A DNA stretch of 64,000 bases from Isochrysis galbana (GCA_018136815.1 CM030933.1:2672944-2736943), one strand, 5' to 3'; positions 40,741 to 51,630 are shown, counted from the stretch's first letter. Notes: generated from the sequence alone by a model not told the origin. Made by a program: numbers and translations.

Positions 40741-41339
40741 GTGCGCACGGCGCCGCTCTCGCGCGGCGGCGGGCTCTCTCCTCGTCGAGGACCCCCCTCC
40801 CCCCCTTTCCCCCTTCCCGCTATTTTAGTATCGTAGTTAATAGTTGATTATAATGGGCATTTGGCGTGCGTATGAGTGAGCGCGTGTCTGCCAAGCGCGG
40901 CGACCAGCGAACAGGTCTGAAAATAGGGTGATTTGAGAAGGATGGATGGGTCGATCGATGGATGTGGACAAATTCGAATCCCATGATGAGAGAGCAGGTG
41001 ATGATACCGGCAGTGCGACAGAAGCTACGGTCGGCGTCTCGCGTCTTCATCCAAACATCCAAACGGAAACGGATACAATCACGCGACTCCCCACAAAAGC
41101 AAAAGCATGAGAGCAAGAACTTGGCTCCGGCGAGAATTTCGAGATTTTTTGGTACAAAATTTGGAATTTTGGTCCATCATCGAAATTAAAATTTTTGACC
41201 GAAATTTGGGTCACGCGGGAGCGAAAGTTGCAAGCCCGCAGCCGGATGACGCCCGCGGCGAGCAGCGCGACCGGCCCGTCGCGCCGCTTGGCCACTTGAG
41301 GAGCTGCACCTCCAGGCGTCCAAGCGAGCGCTTGTCGAC
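40741..41339. other. Intergenic with AT-rich inverted words
   Basis: 41125-41215 holds several near-inverted words (gaatttcgag, aaaatttgg, gaaattaaaatttttg, gaaatttggg), perhaps the end of an old element. No gene. Confidence 0.35.
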
Positions 41340-41716
41340 GTCAATCAGGGCCATGGCCCTGGGCGTCGGGCCGGATCGAATCGAGCGATTCCTGCGGTGC
41401 GAGGGGCCAGGATGGGTTATAGTACGAGTGTGTGCGACCCTTAAGAACCAGTGTGCGACCTACTATTGACCCCCCACCCTGCTCGCGAGAGCTCTGGGCT
41501 TTGCATGGCCACCACCTCCAGGCCATTCTTCGGCCGATCACGCGCGATCGGACGTCGCGGAAGCTCCGCGTTTCTTATGGTGATGCGCCCTACATTCACT
41601 ACTCTGATTCCCTCCCGTGATCGCCCGCCTCAATCTCCCAAAATAGCCCGCCACACGCGGGGGAAGGGAGGGGGGTCCCTCACCGGCGCCATTGCCCCTC
41701 GTGGGGCGGGAGGGAT
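41340..41716 (+). repeat. Interspersed repeat, partner of 47215-47503
   Basis: ggccaggatgggtt, gaccccccaccctgctc, ccaccacctccaggcc and cgatcggacgtcgcgg blocks match 47215-47503 in reverse orientation; the gtccctcaccg...cgtggggcgggaggg part also matches 52760-52820. Confidence 0.7.
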
Positions 41717-41909
41717 AGAATATGCTAGACAATCCGATCACGCACTCCGAGATGACACGGGCCATACGGCAATTAGCCAAAGGAAAATCGGCGGGGCCCG
41801 ACGGGATCCCGATGGAGTTCTATCAGACCTTCGAAAAAATGATCGTCCCACACCTCTCTCTCGGACATGCTCAACGAAGCGTACGCAAATGGTGAAATAC
41901 CGGAGTCCT
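41717..41909 (+). mobile_element. LINE RT N-terminal fragment
   Basis: Encodes ITHSEMTRAIRQLAKGKSAG then PDGIPMEFYQTFEKMIVPHL, the characteristic opening of non-LTR reverse transcriptase (GKSxGPDGIP). Continues in another frame as MLNEAYANGEIPESS and then jumps at about 41910 into the GC-rich repeat body, so it is a chimeric, dead copy. Confidence 0.8.
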
Positions 41910-42555
41910 CCCCCTGGGCCCCCCTGTTCAGGACCCCCCAGCCAGCTCCAGTCGACTTGCAGGGCCGCGGAGCGCCAGCGAGGGAGAGGCAGGAGGGGCC
42001 AGGGCCATGCCCCAGCCTCACCTGCCCCCTGAGCTGTGCTCCCAGGCCCTGCAGGCCATCTGGGGACCTGAGCGAGGGGCCGCAGGCGCGCGCCATGGGC
42101 CCCCGCCGCAGGGAAGAGAGGAGGAAAAGGGAAGAGGGAGGGGAGGGGGGAGCGGCAGCTCTCCCCTCCGGTGTTTACGTGTCTTCTAGACCTAGTTGGG
42201 TAAGAGAAGACGGGGGCGCCAGAGCCAGGAGGGAAGGGCCGCGGCTCGCCGCGGCCACTCGCTCGGGCGAGGGAGATTAGCGCTCTAGGCCCCTAAACTC
42301 ACGAGTGCCCCCCCCCCCCTGCGTTGTTTTACCCGAAAGGGGTTTTCCCCCAGCGTGGCCTCGAGGAGAGGGTGTGCTGGGGTGCGTAGGGTCGGTGCTT
42401 GCACTGGGGGGAGGACAAATATCGAGGGAAGGGGGCAATGCCCCCCCCCCCCCCGGTACCACTCGGACACCTGGCTCGCCAGGCATGGCGGGAGTCCGGG
42501 GCTGAAAAGTTGTGTCCAATTAGCTAGTGGGGTTGGCTAGGATATAACATTTTAA
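41910..42555 (+). repeat. GC-rich repeat body, second long copy
   Basis: About 90% alike to 7620-8265 over its whole length, including the 3' boundary word ggctaggatataacatt. The Pro/Arg-rich open frames here are compositional. Confidence 0.85.
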
Positions 42556-42736
42556 TTTTATTTATTCAATCGAAATTCTGGCCGGAGCCAACCCACCGTC
42601 GGACCGTCGGTCCCACGCCGGTTGCGTACGCCTGGTTTGGATGGCTCCTCGATCATCACTATGCCGTCATGAACGACGAGTGAGATTCCTTCTCTCCCTT
42701 CTTCTTTCCGTCTTCGACGAGGGGTGTGGGTGGCAT
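42556..42736. other. Short unique spacer
   Basis: No gene. Ends at the left target-site copy of the next element. Confidence 0.4.
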
Positions 42737-43915
42737 AACATCCACTACGGATCAATTGTTATAGTTTGAACTATGGAGCGTGCCGCGACCGCTCCCGAGC
42801 CTCAGGCGACCCTCGCCACCGCGCCCCACCTGGGACGCCCCATGCCGCCCGAGGCGGCTCGTCAGAAAGCCCTCTCAGAGCCCATCCAACCCATCCAAAC
42901 CACGCCCGCGCAAGCGCGCGGGGTGGCGAGCACTGGCACCGAACAGGTTGCCCCCATGGCTCTGCGTAGCATGCAGGGGGTCTTTGTTTGAGACCCCCTC
43001 CAACAGTGGGAAACCCTCCCACCCCAAGAGCACCTCATGTGGGAGGGCAGCTCAGCTGCCCTCCCCATGGTGGAAACCTCTACCATCAGTGCACCCAACA
43101 TGGGAGGGCTCTTCACAACCATCAATCTCCTACGGAGAGCAACTTGTGCCTCTGTTTTTCAACATGTTGACTCACTTCTCATTTTCACCCCACTCCTGTG
43201 GGCCACAAGAACCTATAACTCAGTGCCCTGCCTTGGAGGGCTCTCCTTCAACACTTGACTCCCTCTCCTACTCTCCCTTCCCTCTAGAACCAACCCAAAC
43301 AGCACGAACCCCCTCGCCCTCTGTTCAAAGCACCAAAAATTTCAACTCAAGACCCTTGTTGATACACTTCACGTTTTCACCCCACTCTTGTGGGCCACAA
43401 TTACCTACAACTCTGTGCCCTGCCTTGGGCCCTCTTCCAACACTTCACTCCCTCTCCCACTCCCTCTTCCAACTACAACTAACCCAAGAAGCACAAACCC
43501 CCTTGCCCTCTGTTTCAAGCACCAAAAATTTCGACTCAAGACAAGAGGGAGGACATGTCTTGAGGCGGCGTCGCTGCCCATGCCTAGCGCAAGGGTATAG
43601 CGCCCCCACTCAGACATCTCCTTCCCCACAGCTCCTCTCTGAGGAGTTGCTCCTCTCCCTCCCATGAGGCCCCCTTGCCTGCGAGACCAGAACAGGATCC
43701 TGGCGTAGGGGGCTGTCTGAGTGTGGAGGGAGGGGCGCTCTGGCTAGCGCAGGTAGAAAGCTAGTGAAGAGCTGGGTGGCATAAGGGGGGAAGGGTGCTT
43801 GCGCTTGCCGCGGCATGGTGTCCTGTCTTGAGTGAACGCTAGTCCCGTTCCTTTGCCGCGCCGCGACCCATAAATATTTGTTAAAAATTAAAAAAATTTA
43901 ACATCCACTACGGAT
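42737..43915 (+). mobile_element. Complete hairpin-ATG retroelement with 16-bp target-site duplication
   Basis: AACATCCACTACGGAT occurs at 42737-42752 and 43900-43915. Between them the element starts CAATTG, has the inverted words ATAGTT-TG-AACTAT (42761-42774) overlapping the ATG at 42773, and encodes MERAATAPEPQATLATAPHL. Its 3' end is A/T-rich (ttaaaaattaaaaaaattt). A third copy of the target with its flank (ggcataacatccactacggatagaaagct) at 44111-44139 looks like the empty site. No RT remains, so this is a non-autonomous or deleted copy. Internally it carries a two-unit tandem repeat at 43165-43555. Confidence 0.8.
43165..43555 (+). repeat. Two-unit ~195-bp tandem repeat
   Basis: Blocks ttcaccccactcctgtgggc, ccctgccttgg, and aagcaccaaaaatttc occur twice about 195 bp apart. 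195 is a multiple of three, and the frame from 42780 stays open through both, giving the repeated protein word FSPHSCGPQ. Confidence 0.85.
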
Positions 43916-44165
43916 AGAAAGCTCTAGATCAAAAGGCCAAAAGTCAAAAGTCAAAAGCTTGTTCGAATGTTGAATGTTGGGTTTCACAGTAACCGTCGTT
44001 CGAACGGCGCTGTGAATCTAGACTCTTCTCTCCGGATTTCGCTCTCCCAACCCACCCAACCCATTATTAGGCTGTGCGTGTGCCGTATGAGAATTATAAT
44101 TGTCCTACAAGGCATAACATCCACTACGGATAGAAAGCTAGATCAAAAGCTGGTTCGAATCTACT
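43900..44165 (+). repeat. Tandem copies of retroelement target region
   Basis: 43900-43967 and 44111-44165 share aacatccactacggatagaaagct and gatcaaaag and a ttcgaat word. They are probably an older local duplication that later received the element in one copy. Confidence 0.6.
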
Positions 44166-44259
44166 AAAGTTAAAGAGGTGGAACAAGTTAGAGTTAGGAG
44201 GATAGGAAGCGCCCCGTCCGCGCTTCACTCGGGGGCGGGGGAGGGCAGCGCCCCCTCGC

Positions 44260-44456
44260 TCTCCGTCTCTCTCTCTCTCCCTCCCTCCCTTCCTCGCTTC
44301 CTCCCTCCGTCTCTCCACCCACCCCACAGCCACAGCCACCCACCCCACACGAAAGGTCACTCAGCCTCTCCCTCTAGCTCTCCCTCCCTCCCCTCCCCTT
44401 CCCTTCTCCCCCCCCCCCCCCCGTGTTTCTCTCCGTTCTCTCCCTCTCTCCCCCCG
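44260..44456 (+). promoter_or_regulatory. Pyrimidine tract upstream of TFIIIC gene
   Basis: ctctctcc, ccctccctt and poly-C runs ending directly at the start codon region (ccccccgATG). Confidence 0.45.
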
Positions 44457-46606
44457 ATGGGCTCGTCCGCCGGCTCCTCGAGCCGCGAGCTGCTGGCGGT
44501 GCAACACCCATGCCACGTGGAGGATGAGCAGCGCGCTCTGGCCATGTTAGGTGGGGTTGCCGAGATCGCTTCCGCCTTTGTCGATGGCAACATCCTCCAG
44601 TGCACCCTCCGGCCAGCCGATCCGCTCTCGCACCCACTCTACGGGGAGAGGATCAGCACGAGCGCGCTGCTGTTGCGCGTGCGCCGGCGACGAGGGGGGG
44701 CACCGCAGGCGCAAGTCGTTGGTCAGGTCGTGCAGAGCATCCGCTTCTCAGGCCTAGCCGATTTTCAGTACATCTCAAGCCCGACGTTAATCTCGGCTCT
44801 CTCACGGCCATGGGAGCAGCCGCAGACCGACCCCAACGTCGCGGCCGACCCGGCGCTCGAGCGCTTTTCCGTCTCGATCCCGCCGCCTGCTTTCTTTGCC
44901 TCGGACCTCCCATCCAACTTCCTGCCCAAGCGTTCCGGATTCACTCGCCGCAAGCCGCAGCGGAGCGGCGCGCTCGATGCGCCAGTGCCGCCACCAAAGA
45001 GGCGCCGCGCCCAGGGCTTGGGCCAGCGCATGCATTTTGGCACCTCGATCAACTTTGTGTCCGGCACAGCACCACGCGAGCCCCCTGAGGCAGTCAAACA
45101 GACAATTGATCCCGACGACAAGTTGTTCAAGCTGATGCTTGAGCGCTTCCAAAAAAGGCCCATCTGGTCACGTAGTGCACTCCGGGCATCGCTGCCACCT
45201 GATGCTATCCAGTCCGAGGACCACTTGCGCTTCCGCTTGCCTCAACTGGCGTACTACTTCTCCACTGGACCGTGTGTCTTGCCTCCATCTCCACTGCTCG
45301 TGGCTATTCGCGCACCCTCAGCTCCAGCTCAGCGGCTTGAATTCGGCGACCTCAACTTATTCGCCATCTGCCCTTGTGCGCAGGTGGCGGGCTTGCTGGA
45401 TCGTCTACGGCTACGACCCGCGCCGTTCGATCGACTCGCGAATCTACCAACTGCTAGACCTGCGGCTTCCTGCTGAGCTTGATAGCTTTGTGCCCCGGAA
45501 ATGCGAGAAGACCGACATCGGTGCACCACGGAGACTACGAGGACTTGGGCACTTGAAGGCACCTCATCGACGCCACACCGGCGGCGGCATGGGTGGCGAG
45601 GGCGCTGAGACTGCTGGTGGTAGGGTTGTGGGCGCCATAGCTGCGACGCGGGGCTCGGAAGGGGGCGCTGGACCCGCTTCAGCGGTCCTTCCCGACGATC
45701 GGCACCTGCCGCAACAACGGAGCGTCTACTTGCAAATGTGCGACTTGAAGGGTGAGGAGATCAAGGCCCTTGTGCATGAGGTGGGCATCCCCCCCCCCCC
45801 CTCTTCCGCCGCACAGTTGGTCTTGGGTCTTGTACATCCCCTCGCCGCTTTGCTGCGCGCTTAATGAATCCTGATCAGCGGACGTCCTACTCTTGCTCGT
45901 CCAAAGATCATCCAATACCAATCCTCACTTGCAGGCTCCGCCGCCGACCTCTTCTGTCTGCGACAAGCGCAACGGTTGGTACGACGAGGCCACCATTCAG
46001 CGCATGCGCAATGCTGTCAAAGACACCATGATTCGTATGGTGCGGGAACGCCCTCCCGGAGCAGTAGCGCCCGACAGTGTCGCTACCAGTGGCCATCTAG
46101 CAGCAGACGACCCGGATGCCGGGGAAGAGGCCGAGGCCGAGGCGGAACCGGCCGACGAAGAAGAGAGATTGGCGGCACGAGCGAATCTTGTCGCGACGGC
46201 GGCAGCAGAGGCGGCGGCGGCGGCTCGTTCGGTGGCAGCTGCAGCTGCGGTGGCGGCTGACATGGTAGCAACGGACGCCCTAGCTACAACGGACGGTGCT
46301 GTTGCAGGAATGGCGGCTGACATGACGAGAGAGGAGCTTGGGGGCGGGCTCGCGCTCGAGGCCTTTGGCATTTTTGGAGATGATGACGAGGACGAGCTTG
46401 AAGAAGATGGAGATAGGGCAGAGGACGACGAGTATGCCAGTGATGGGGAGGACGGCATGGAAATCGGGGCCGAGGTCGGTGGACAATCTGGCAATCCAAG
46501 TGGCGGTGTCGGAGCCGACTTCTCCGATGACGATGGCGATGATGAGGACGAGCTGCAATTCCGCGAAGAAGGAGAGGGTGAAGCTGAGGTTTGGGGTGAG
46601 GAGTAG
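44457..46606 (+). CDS. GTF3C5: TFIIIC subunit 5 (tau95 / GTF3C5 homologue)
   Basis: Exons 44457-45271, 45384-45780, 45935-46606 give 627 aa. The first join makes YYFSTGPWRACWIVYGYDPR, exactly the family motif, with RPIWSRSALRASLP and LRFRLPQLAYYFSTGP just before it. Exon 2 continues IYQLLDLRLP and SVYLQMCDLKGEEIKALVHE; exon 3 gives VCDKRNGWYDEATIQRMRNA and ends in a long acidic tail (FSDDDGDDEDELQFREEGEG). The N-terminal ~200 residues match the dimerisation part of the family (VHPCHVEDEQRALAMLGG-like). TFIIIC recruits TFIIIB and Pol III to tRNA and 5S genes by binding internal promoters. Longer than human (519 aa), mostly through an Ala-rich insert near residues 450-520 and the acidic end. 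Confidence 0.9.
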
Positions 46607-46854
46607 AATTGATTCGCGGTCCGCCTTAGTCGATTGGTCGCTGCCTCTAGAGGAGCGGAAACTAGCGGTCTACACAATTACTAGTACTAGTACCATCCGC
46701 AACGCTTGCGTCTTGGCCCATAGGCGCGGACAATATTTCACCATTTCACCTAAACAACGACGACGAGAAGTGACTTTGTATGTTTGTGTGAAAGCTACCG
46801 TGTAAGCCGTCGCCTCCGTGGTGATCCATACTCAGGCTCTCAATACTGCTTGTG
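46607..46854. other. 3' flank of TFIIIC gene
   Basis: No feature recognised before the retroelement at 46855. Confidence 0.4.
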
Positions 46855-47160
46855 CAACTAAGTTTATACTTGGTTGACCCTACCTCCTACCTGTTGGCAT
46901 GGCGTTACGACGAGACTTGTATCTTGTATGGGAGAAGCAACTAAACATCACACAAAAGATGAATGGAAGCACATAGCTAGGTTATACACACTGCCACTGC
47001 TGAAACACACGGACAAACACCTACACTTCAAACATATATAACATATTACCCATAGCCCATGGGAAGATTGGGACTGGCACCAGAAATAGATTCGCAGATA
47101 GCAGCGTCCGACGGTATGTGTAGACTATGTCGCCACTAGCCCCAGCCCGAGAAGATTCGT
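46855..47160 (+). mobile_element. Hairpin-start retroelement fused to LINE C-terminal remnant
   Basis: 5' end CAACTAAG at 46855 with hairpin AACTAAGT-TTAT-ACTTGGTT (one G-U pair). From 46950 the sequence decodes, with stops, as TDKHLHFKHI then RNRFADS and CRLC, matching the C-terminus at 31513-32142. A heavily deleted copy. Confidence 0.65.
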
Positions 47161-47214
47161 GCCACCTAGCGTGGTGCCCGGCGACAAAAAAATTTCGAAA
47201 CCATAGATGCTACC

Positions 47215-47503
47215 ATCACAATTGCACGCCTTGCCTTCTGTGACAATTGTCTCTTGCCCCGCGCATGGCGGTCTATTTTGGGAGATTGAGGCGGGCGCTC
47301 ACGGGAGGGAATCAGAGCGGTGATAGAAACGCGGATCTTCCGCGACGTCCGATCGCCCGCGATCGGCCGAAGAATGGCCTGGAGGTGGTGGCCATGCAAA
47401 ACCCAGAGCTCTCGTGAGCAGGGTGGGGTGTCACTAGTACTAGTACGGTCGCAAGCTGGTTCTTGCAGGGTCGCACACACACACTCGTATTAACCCATCC
47501 TGG
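47215..47503 (-). repeat. Interspersed repeat, partner of 41395-41700
   Basis: Reverse-orientation match to 41395-41700. It abuts the 5' end of the next retroelement. Confidence 0.7.
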
Positions 47504-47527
47504 CAACTAAGTTTATACTTGGTCGCC

Positions 47528-48352
47528 ATGGAGCGCGCCGGCGCGACTCCCCTCTCTTTCGGGCCCCCCGCCGAGGGCGCCCCTCCAGTACCCATGGAGC
47601 AGTCGCTGGCGAAGCGACCGCGTCCACCCGCGGAGGCCGAGCAGGTGCGTGCGACTCGCGTCGCGCCACACGGCCCGTGGCCCCGGCCGCACCACCCTCA
47701 GCAGCCATGCTGGTCCCCCCCATGGGGGACAGCAGACTGCAGACAGCAGGACAGACACAGCAGACAAGACGCACAAAGCAACCATTGGGCATGCCTCATG
47801 GCAGAGGCTCCTCCCACCCTGGTGACGGTCGCGCCGCCCTGGCGGCGCGGCCCGAGACCGGGTGGCCCTTATGGGCACAACCAACACCCCACCCTGCATA
47901 CGTACTACAACAGAAGAATGTCACAACTGGAGCCCCAACACAACACAACCAGGGCCCCTCTGAAAGAGGGACTGGGAACCGACCACCAACAACCAGCCCG
48001 CCACCAAGCACCAAACTCATACTCATGGCCGACCCACATTTCCCTGACGCAGGAGCCAGCGTCAGATGGAGAGCAAGAGGGCGTAGACACAGACGCAAAT
48101 TTCGACCTCTCCTTCCACCAAGAGGGGGACTACACCTTTCTGGACACGACCGTCTACGCCGCGATAGTTGAACTGCTCCTCGAGCTAGAGGGAGTCGATC
48201 CAGAGCCAGACTTCTGGGCACGGTCCATCGCAGGCCCCTGGCACGTAGCCGTCAATGAAGACTGCGCACAACAATTCCAAGAAAGGTATGGCGAAACCAC
48301 CACCCTTCGCGTGAACCAGACCTCCGGGACGTGCACCACACGATGGGCTTAG
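47528..48352 (+). CDS. LINE ORF1-like protein
   Basis: 274 aa from the ATG that follows the hairpin: MERAGATPLSFGPPAEGAPP, a basic KRPRPP nuclear-signal-like patch, a Pro/Gln/His-rich middle, then a better-structured part (DLSFHQEGDYTFLDTTVYAA, IVELLLELEGVDPEPDFWAR). The frame overlaps the next by 22 bases. Function inferred as the RNA-binding or leader part of a retroelement. Confidence 0.55.
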   Translation: MERAGATPLSFGPPAEGAPPVPMEQSLAKRPRPPAEAEQVRATRVAPHGPWPRPHHPQQPCWSPPWGTADCRQQDRHSRQDAQSNHWACLMAEAPPTLVTVAPPWRRGPRPGGPYGHNQHPTLHTYYNRRMSQLEPQHNTTRAPLKEGLGTDHQQPARHQAPNSYSWPTHISLTQEPASDGEQEGVDTDANFDLSFHQEGDYTFLDTTVYAAIVELLLELEGVDPEPDFWARSIAGPWHVAVNEDCAQQFQERYGETTTLRVNQTSGTCTTRWA

Positions 48353-49278
48353 ACCCGAGCGTGGGCTACACAAGAATGGCGGCCACGATTCACACGCGAA
48401 TCGACAGAATATACCACAGCAAAGACACAGATGCCTTTCAATGGCAGAAACACGGGCCGAGCCCGGATCTATTCTCGGGAAGAGCCACGTCGGACCACCT
48501 CCCAGTCCTCGCAGCGTTCGAGACGCCGGGCTACAAGCCCGGACGCAGTTTCGACGCCCCGATAGACCTAGAGATTATACACGAAAAAGGAACGACGCGG
48601 ACGATAGAAATACTCTTGCAAAGGGCCATGCACAAAATGAACGAAGGGGAAGACCCGGAAACCGTGTGGGAGGACACTAAACACCACGTAGCCACACTCC
48701 TGAGGGAGGAAACGGCAGCCAGAGCGAAACCCACGATACAATCCGACCTAGAACTGAAAGCCGCGAGGTTGAATATCCAGCTCGCGAAGCAAGGGCCGAA
48801 CGGGAAGCTAACAGAGGAACTAGCACAAGTCCAGAGAGAGATAGCGGAAATCCGCAGCAGGATCCCATTAAAGGACCGACCACTACACCGCCAGCTCCGA
48901 CAGGAAGACCTGCACTCCAAAGAATTCTTCGCGCAACTAAAGACCCGTAGGTGGAAGGCCAACATCACCGAGATATTTCGGACCAAGAATTGGGACCAGC
49001 CCGCACACTCGGAACACGAGACCGCGGTCTCCGACCACGACATCAGGAGAGAGTTCCGTAGATACTACGTTTGGCTGTACTCACCCAAGGAAGCCCAAAG
49101 AGTCCCGGACCTAGAGGCCGCACTGTCGGACCGCCCTCTCAGCGACCTAGACAAGTGCCGCATGGAAGGCCGCATTGGCGTGGAAGAGACAATACAGGCC
49201 ATCCGGAGCATAGGCCCCGGCAAAAGCGCAGGCACCTATTCACAGGTAACAGGTCTGGTAGGCCTCTTGACCTCTTAA
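48331..49278 (+). CDS. LINE endonuclease C-terminus and linker
   Basis: Residues ~15-65 contain TRIDRIYHSKDT and ATSDHLPVLAAFET; the SDHLPV motif is the last catalytic block of the apurinic-type endonuclease in non-LTR elements. The following ~240 residues are the helical linker to the RT (AARLNIQLAKQG, FFAQLKTRRWKANITEIF) ending at VEETIQAIRSIGPGKSAG, the start of the RT, where the deletion falls. Confidence 0.75.
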   Translation: MHHTMGLDPSVGYTRMAATIHTRIDRIYHSKDTDAFQWQKHGPSPDLFSGRATSDHLPVLAAFETPGYKPGRSFDAPIDLEIIHEKGTTRTIEILLQRAMHKMNEGEDPETVWEDTKHHVATLLREETAARAKPTIQSDLELKAARLNIQLAKQGPNGKLTEELAQVQREIAEIRSRIPLKDRPLHRQLRQEDLHSKEFFAQLKTRRWKANITEIFRTKNWDQPAHSEHETAVSDHDIRREFRRYYVWLYSPKEAQRVPDLEAALSDRPLSDLDKCRMEGRIGVEETIQAIRSIGPGKSAGTYSQVTGLVGLLTS

Positions 49279-49622
49279 TAGAACCTATTAGAAGCCTATT
49301 GTCCCATCTGGGCATTCACTCCCACGATAGCGGGCCCCTAGCGGCTCAGGTGACGGCTCCCTCGCAATGTGTGGTGCTGGGCACGAGTTCGAACCCCAAG
49401 TGGACCAATTTTCTACAAAAGGCCTGCCCGGACCCCACACCCAAAACCGGGCCCTGGGTAGTGTGTAGTGTACCAGGGCCGCACCCCCGACACCGACACC
49501 GAAGACAAAGGAATGAGGGGGGGAAGGCAAGGGGGCGGAGAAAAGGGAGATAAGGGCGACCTAGTTGGGCTGTCAGTCCGTAAGCTTACGGTGGTTTTGA
49601 CCTTACACTTACATCAGTACTT

Positions 49623-50409
49623 ACATCAGTACTAATATCATATAAACCTTTTAATAGTCTCACCGCGCACGCAGCCGTGGACCCTCTACTTTCTACTCAC
49701 GTAGGAAAACTTTCTACACCCCCACGCTCCCAGCCCTTCTCCCCCCGCCATCAGGCGGCTCCCCCCGTGCACTACTAGGGGGATTGGGGTGAAGGGCTTA
49801 GATATGGTCCGGTGGCCCGCGCCTCCCCCCGGTGATCTGTTCCCTCTCTTCCTCCTGTGTCTCCGAGTGGGCGGCGACCTCAGTCCCGACTTATCCTGTA
49901 AACAGGTGCGGGACTTACCTATTTTTCGGTGGGCGGAGCTCCGCTCCGCCCACCCCCTTCTCCGCGCTCTCTCTCCCCTCTCCTGCGGCACGCGCGATGG
50001 CGCGCCTGCGGCAGGCCTGCAGCTGCCCATTGGCGACCCTGGAGGCTCATGGAGGCCAGCTCAGGGGGCAGAGGAGGCTGGGGCTGGGCCCTGGCCTCCC
50101 CTGCCTCTCCCTCGCTGGCGCTCCTGAGCCTCAGGGGCCCCCACGCTGCACCTGTCTGCCTGTCGAACAGGGGGGGAGGAGGGGTTGGAGCAATGGGCTG
50201 GCCACGCCGGGCCAGGATGCGCGAATCAGGCGAGCCTGTCAGTGGGAGAGAGGGTCAGCAGGGCAGTGGCCTCCTGGCAAGCCATCAGGCGTGCCAGGAG
50301 GATGGGTGGTTCCTCCCCCATGGCGGGGGAGGAGTGGAGAGAGAGGGGGGCTCGTGCCCCCCCATGGGCGAACTAAGTATAAACTTAGTTGACATCAGTA
50401 CTAATATCA
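49623..50409 (-). mobile_element. Hairpin-start retroelement with 18-bp target-site duplication
   Basis: ACATCAGTACTAATATCA is present at 49623-49640 and 50392-50409. The element (49641-50391, minus) starts precisely with CAACTAAG and the hairpin AACTAAGTTTATACTTAGTT, then cgccc and an ATG at 50365. Its 3' end is A-rich (attaaaaggtttata). Body GC-rich, related to the repeats at 1-600 and 7620-8265. No RT: non-autonomous. Confidence 0.85.
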
Positions 50410-51185
50410 GCTTACACCCCTATTATAACTTCTAGTATCGCTATTATTATACTTGTACATACTGGGGGGTGTTCAGCGTGCAGCGCGTGGCGCGTGCGCA
50501 AAGGGGAGGGCAGCGCAAATAAACACAGAGCACGAGTTGGCAGGTGCATGTGAAGAGGCCAAGAGTCCAAGGTGGTGGGGTGGTGGGTGGTGGGGGGTGG
50601 GCAGCTAGCAGGAGAGATAGGCGGGGGGAGGGAGCGGGCTGGCGCGCCTCTGCGCTTGTTCGCGGGGGCTCGTTCCCGCTCCGGAGTTTTGTTTTCAGTT
50701 TTATTTTTGAACTGGCAGCCTAGGAACTAACATCAGTATATCAGCTCCTGGGGAGCTAATACTAATGCATCAATACTAATATCAGTACTTACAGCCCAAC
50801 TAGGAAGGGCGATGGCTGATGTGCAGTAGCAGTAGTATGCGCTGTCTAGCGGTAGGTGTGTAGCCCTGAACCTTCAGATCTTTTTTTTATCATTCACTCC
50901 CACCCCCCTTTCTCACGCCCGAGGCCCTTGGTCGAGGCAGTGTGCGCGACCTGCGACATCGCGACGTCTCCTTCCCCCTGGCCCCCGGGACTCCGCGAGA
51001 AGGAAAAGGAGACGGGGGACGGGGGACGGGGATGTGGCAGGCTAGGACGTAGGACGGGTAGATAGGAGTAACATCAGCACTCTGCCTCACGTCACACGTC
51101 ACGCCGTGCAAGTAACAAGTAACGATTAGCGATTAGTTTGTTAAGATTTTTTTACGTGGATTCGACACAACGGCAACGGAAACTA
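50410..51185. other. Intergenic with diverged segmental repeat
   Basis: 51000-51190 resembles 55150-55400 (gggatgtgg, ggtagntaggagta, ctgcctcacg, gccgtgcaagta, gattagtt.ttaagatttttt). No gene. Confidence 0.5.
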
Positions 51186-51300
51186 CTTATCGGCATATCG
51201 ATATCGACATCGCATATCCGCATATCCGATATCATATATCATATATCATTCATAATATCGCATATCGCATATCGGATATGGATATCGGCTATCGGCTACA
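51186..51300. repeat. ATATC/GATAT palindromic array
   Basis: Dense overlapping catatc, cgatatc and gatatcg words, roughly symmetric about 51245, able to fold into long hairpins. AT-rich against a GC-rich background, 200 bp upstream of the 5S gene. Confidence 0.8.
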
Positions 51301-51515
51301 CCCTTCATAAGCTCAGCATGGGGCAAGACTGAAGACTGTCTCATGGGCGATGACCGCGCTCGCCAATTCGACCTCCCCTTACATCGACTTACTCAGGAAA
51401 ACAGCGAAATCTCCTCAGTCCGCCCCGGAGGAAGGAGGTCAGGACCCCGATGCCCACCCATACATCATACATAGAATAACTGGATTCATTAAACACTTTG
51501 TGTGCGATACTGTCA

Positions 51516-51630
51516 CATGCGGCCATTTCACCCTGGGTCACCGCTTCCCATCCGAACAGCGCAGTTAAGCAGGGTCGAGCCTAGGTAGTACTGCGGTGGG
51601 GGACCACGCGGGAAGGCTAGGTGCTGCATG
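51516..51630 (+). rRNA. 5S ribosomal RNA
   Basis: About 115 nt starting catgcggcc and ending gtgctgcatg, which pair as the terminal stem (CATGC/GCATG). It contains the internal-promoter A-box region gttaagcagggtcgagcc, the intermediate element, and the C-box region gtggggg.ccacgcgggaa, all typical for eukaryotic 5S. A T6 run follows directly. Transcribed by Pol III through TFIIIA and TFIIIC; a TFIIIC subunit gene is 5 kb away. The 5' third (ctgggtcaccgcttcccatc) is less conserved but fits loop A/helix II-III. Confidence 0.92.

Larger units (their letters stand above)
47504..49560 (+). mobile_element. Hairpin-ATG LINE, internally deleted
   Basis: 5' end CAACTAAG at 47504, hairpin with one G-U pair (47505-47523), ATG at 47528. 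Then an ORF1-like frame, an endonuclease-to-RT linker frame (48331-49278) and, after an internal deletion near 49245, the 3' UTR block shared with 2590-2870 and 31200-31410. It is the most informative copy of the lineage: it links the hairpin start, endonuclease and 3' UTR in one element. Confidence 0.75.

Noticed and set aside
49320..49420. tRNA gene suggested by a gttcgaacccc B-box-like word
   Set aside because: The T-stem does not pair and no acceptor stem is found; the block is part of a LINE 3' UTR repeated elsewhere.
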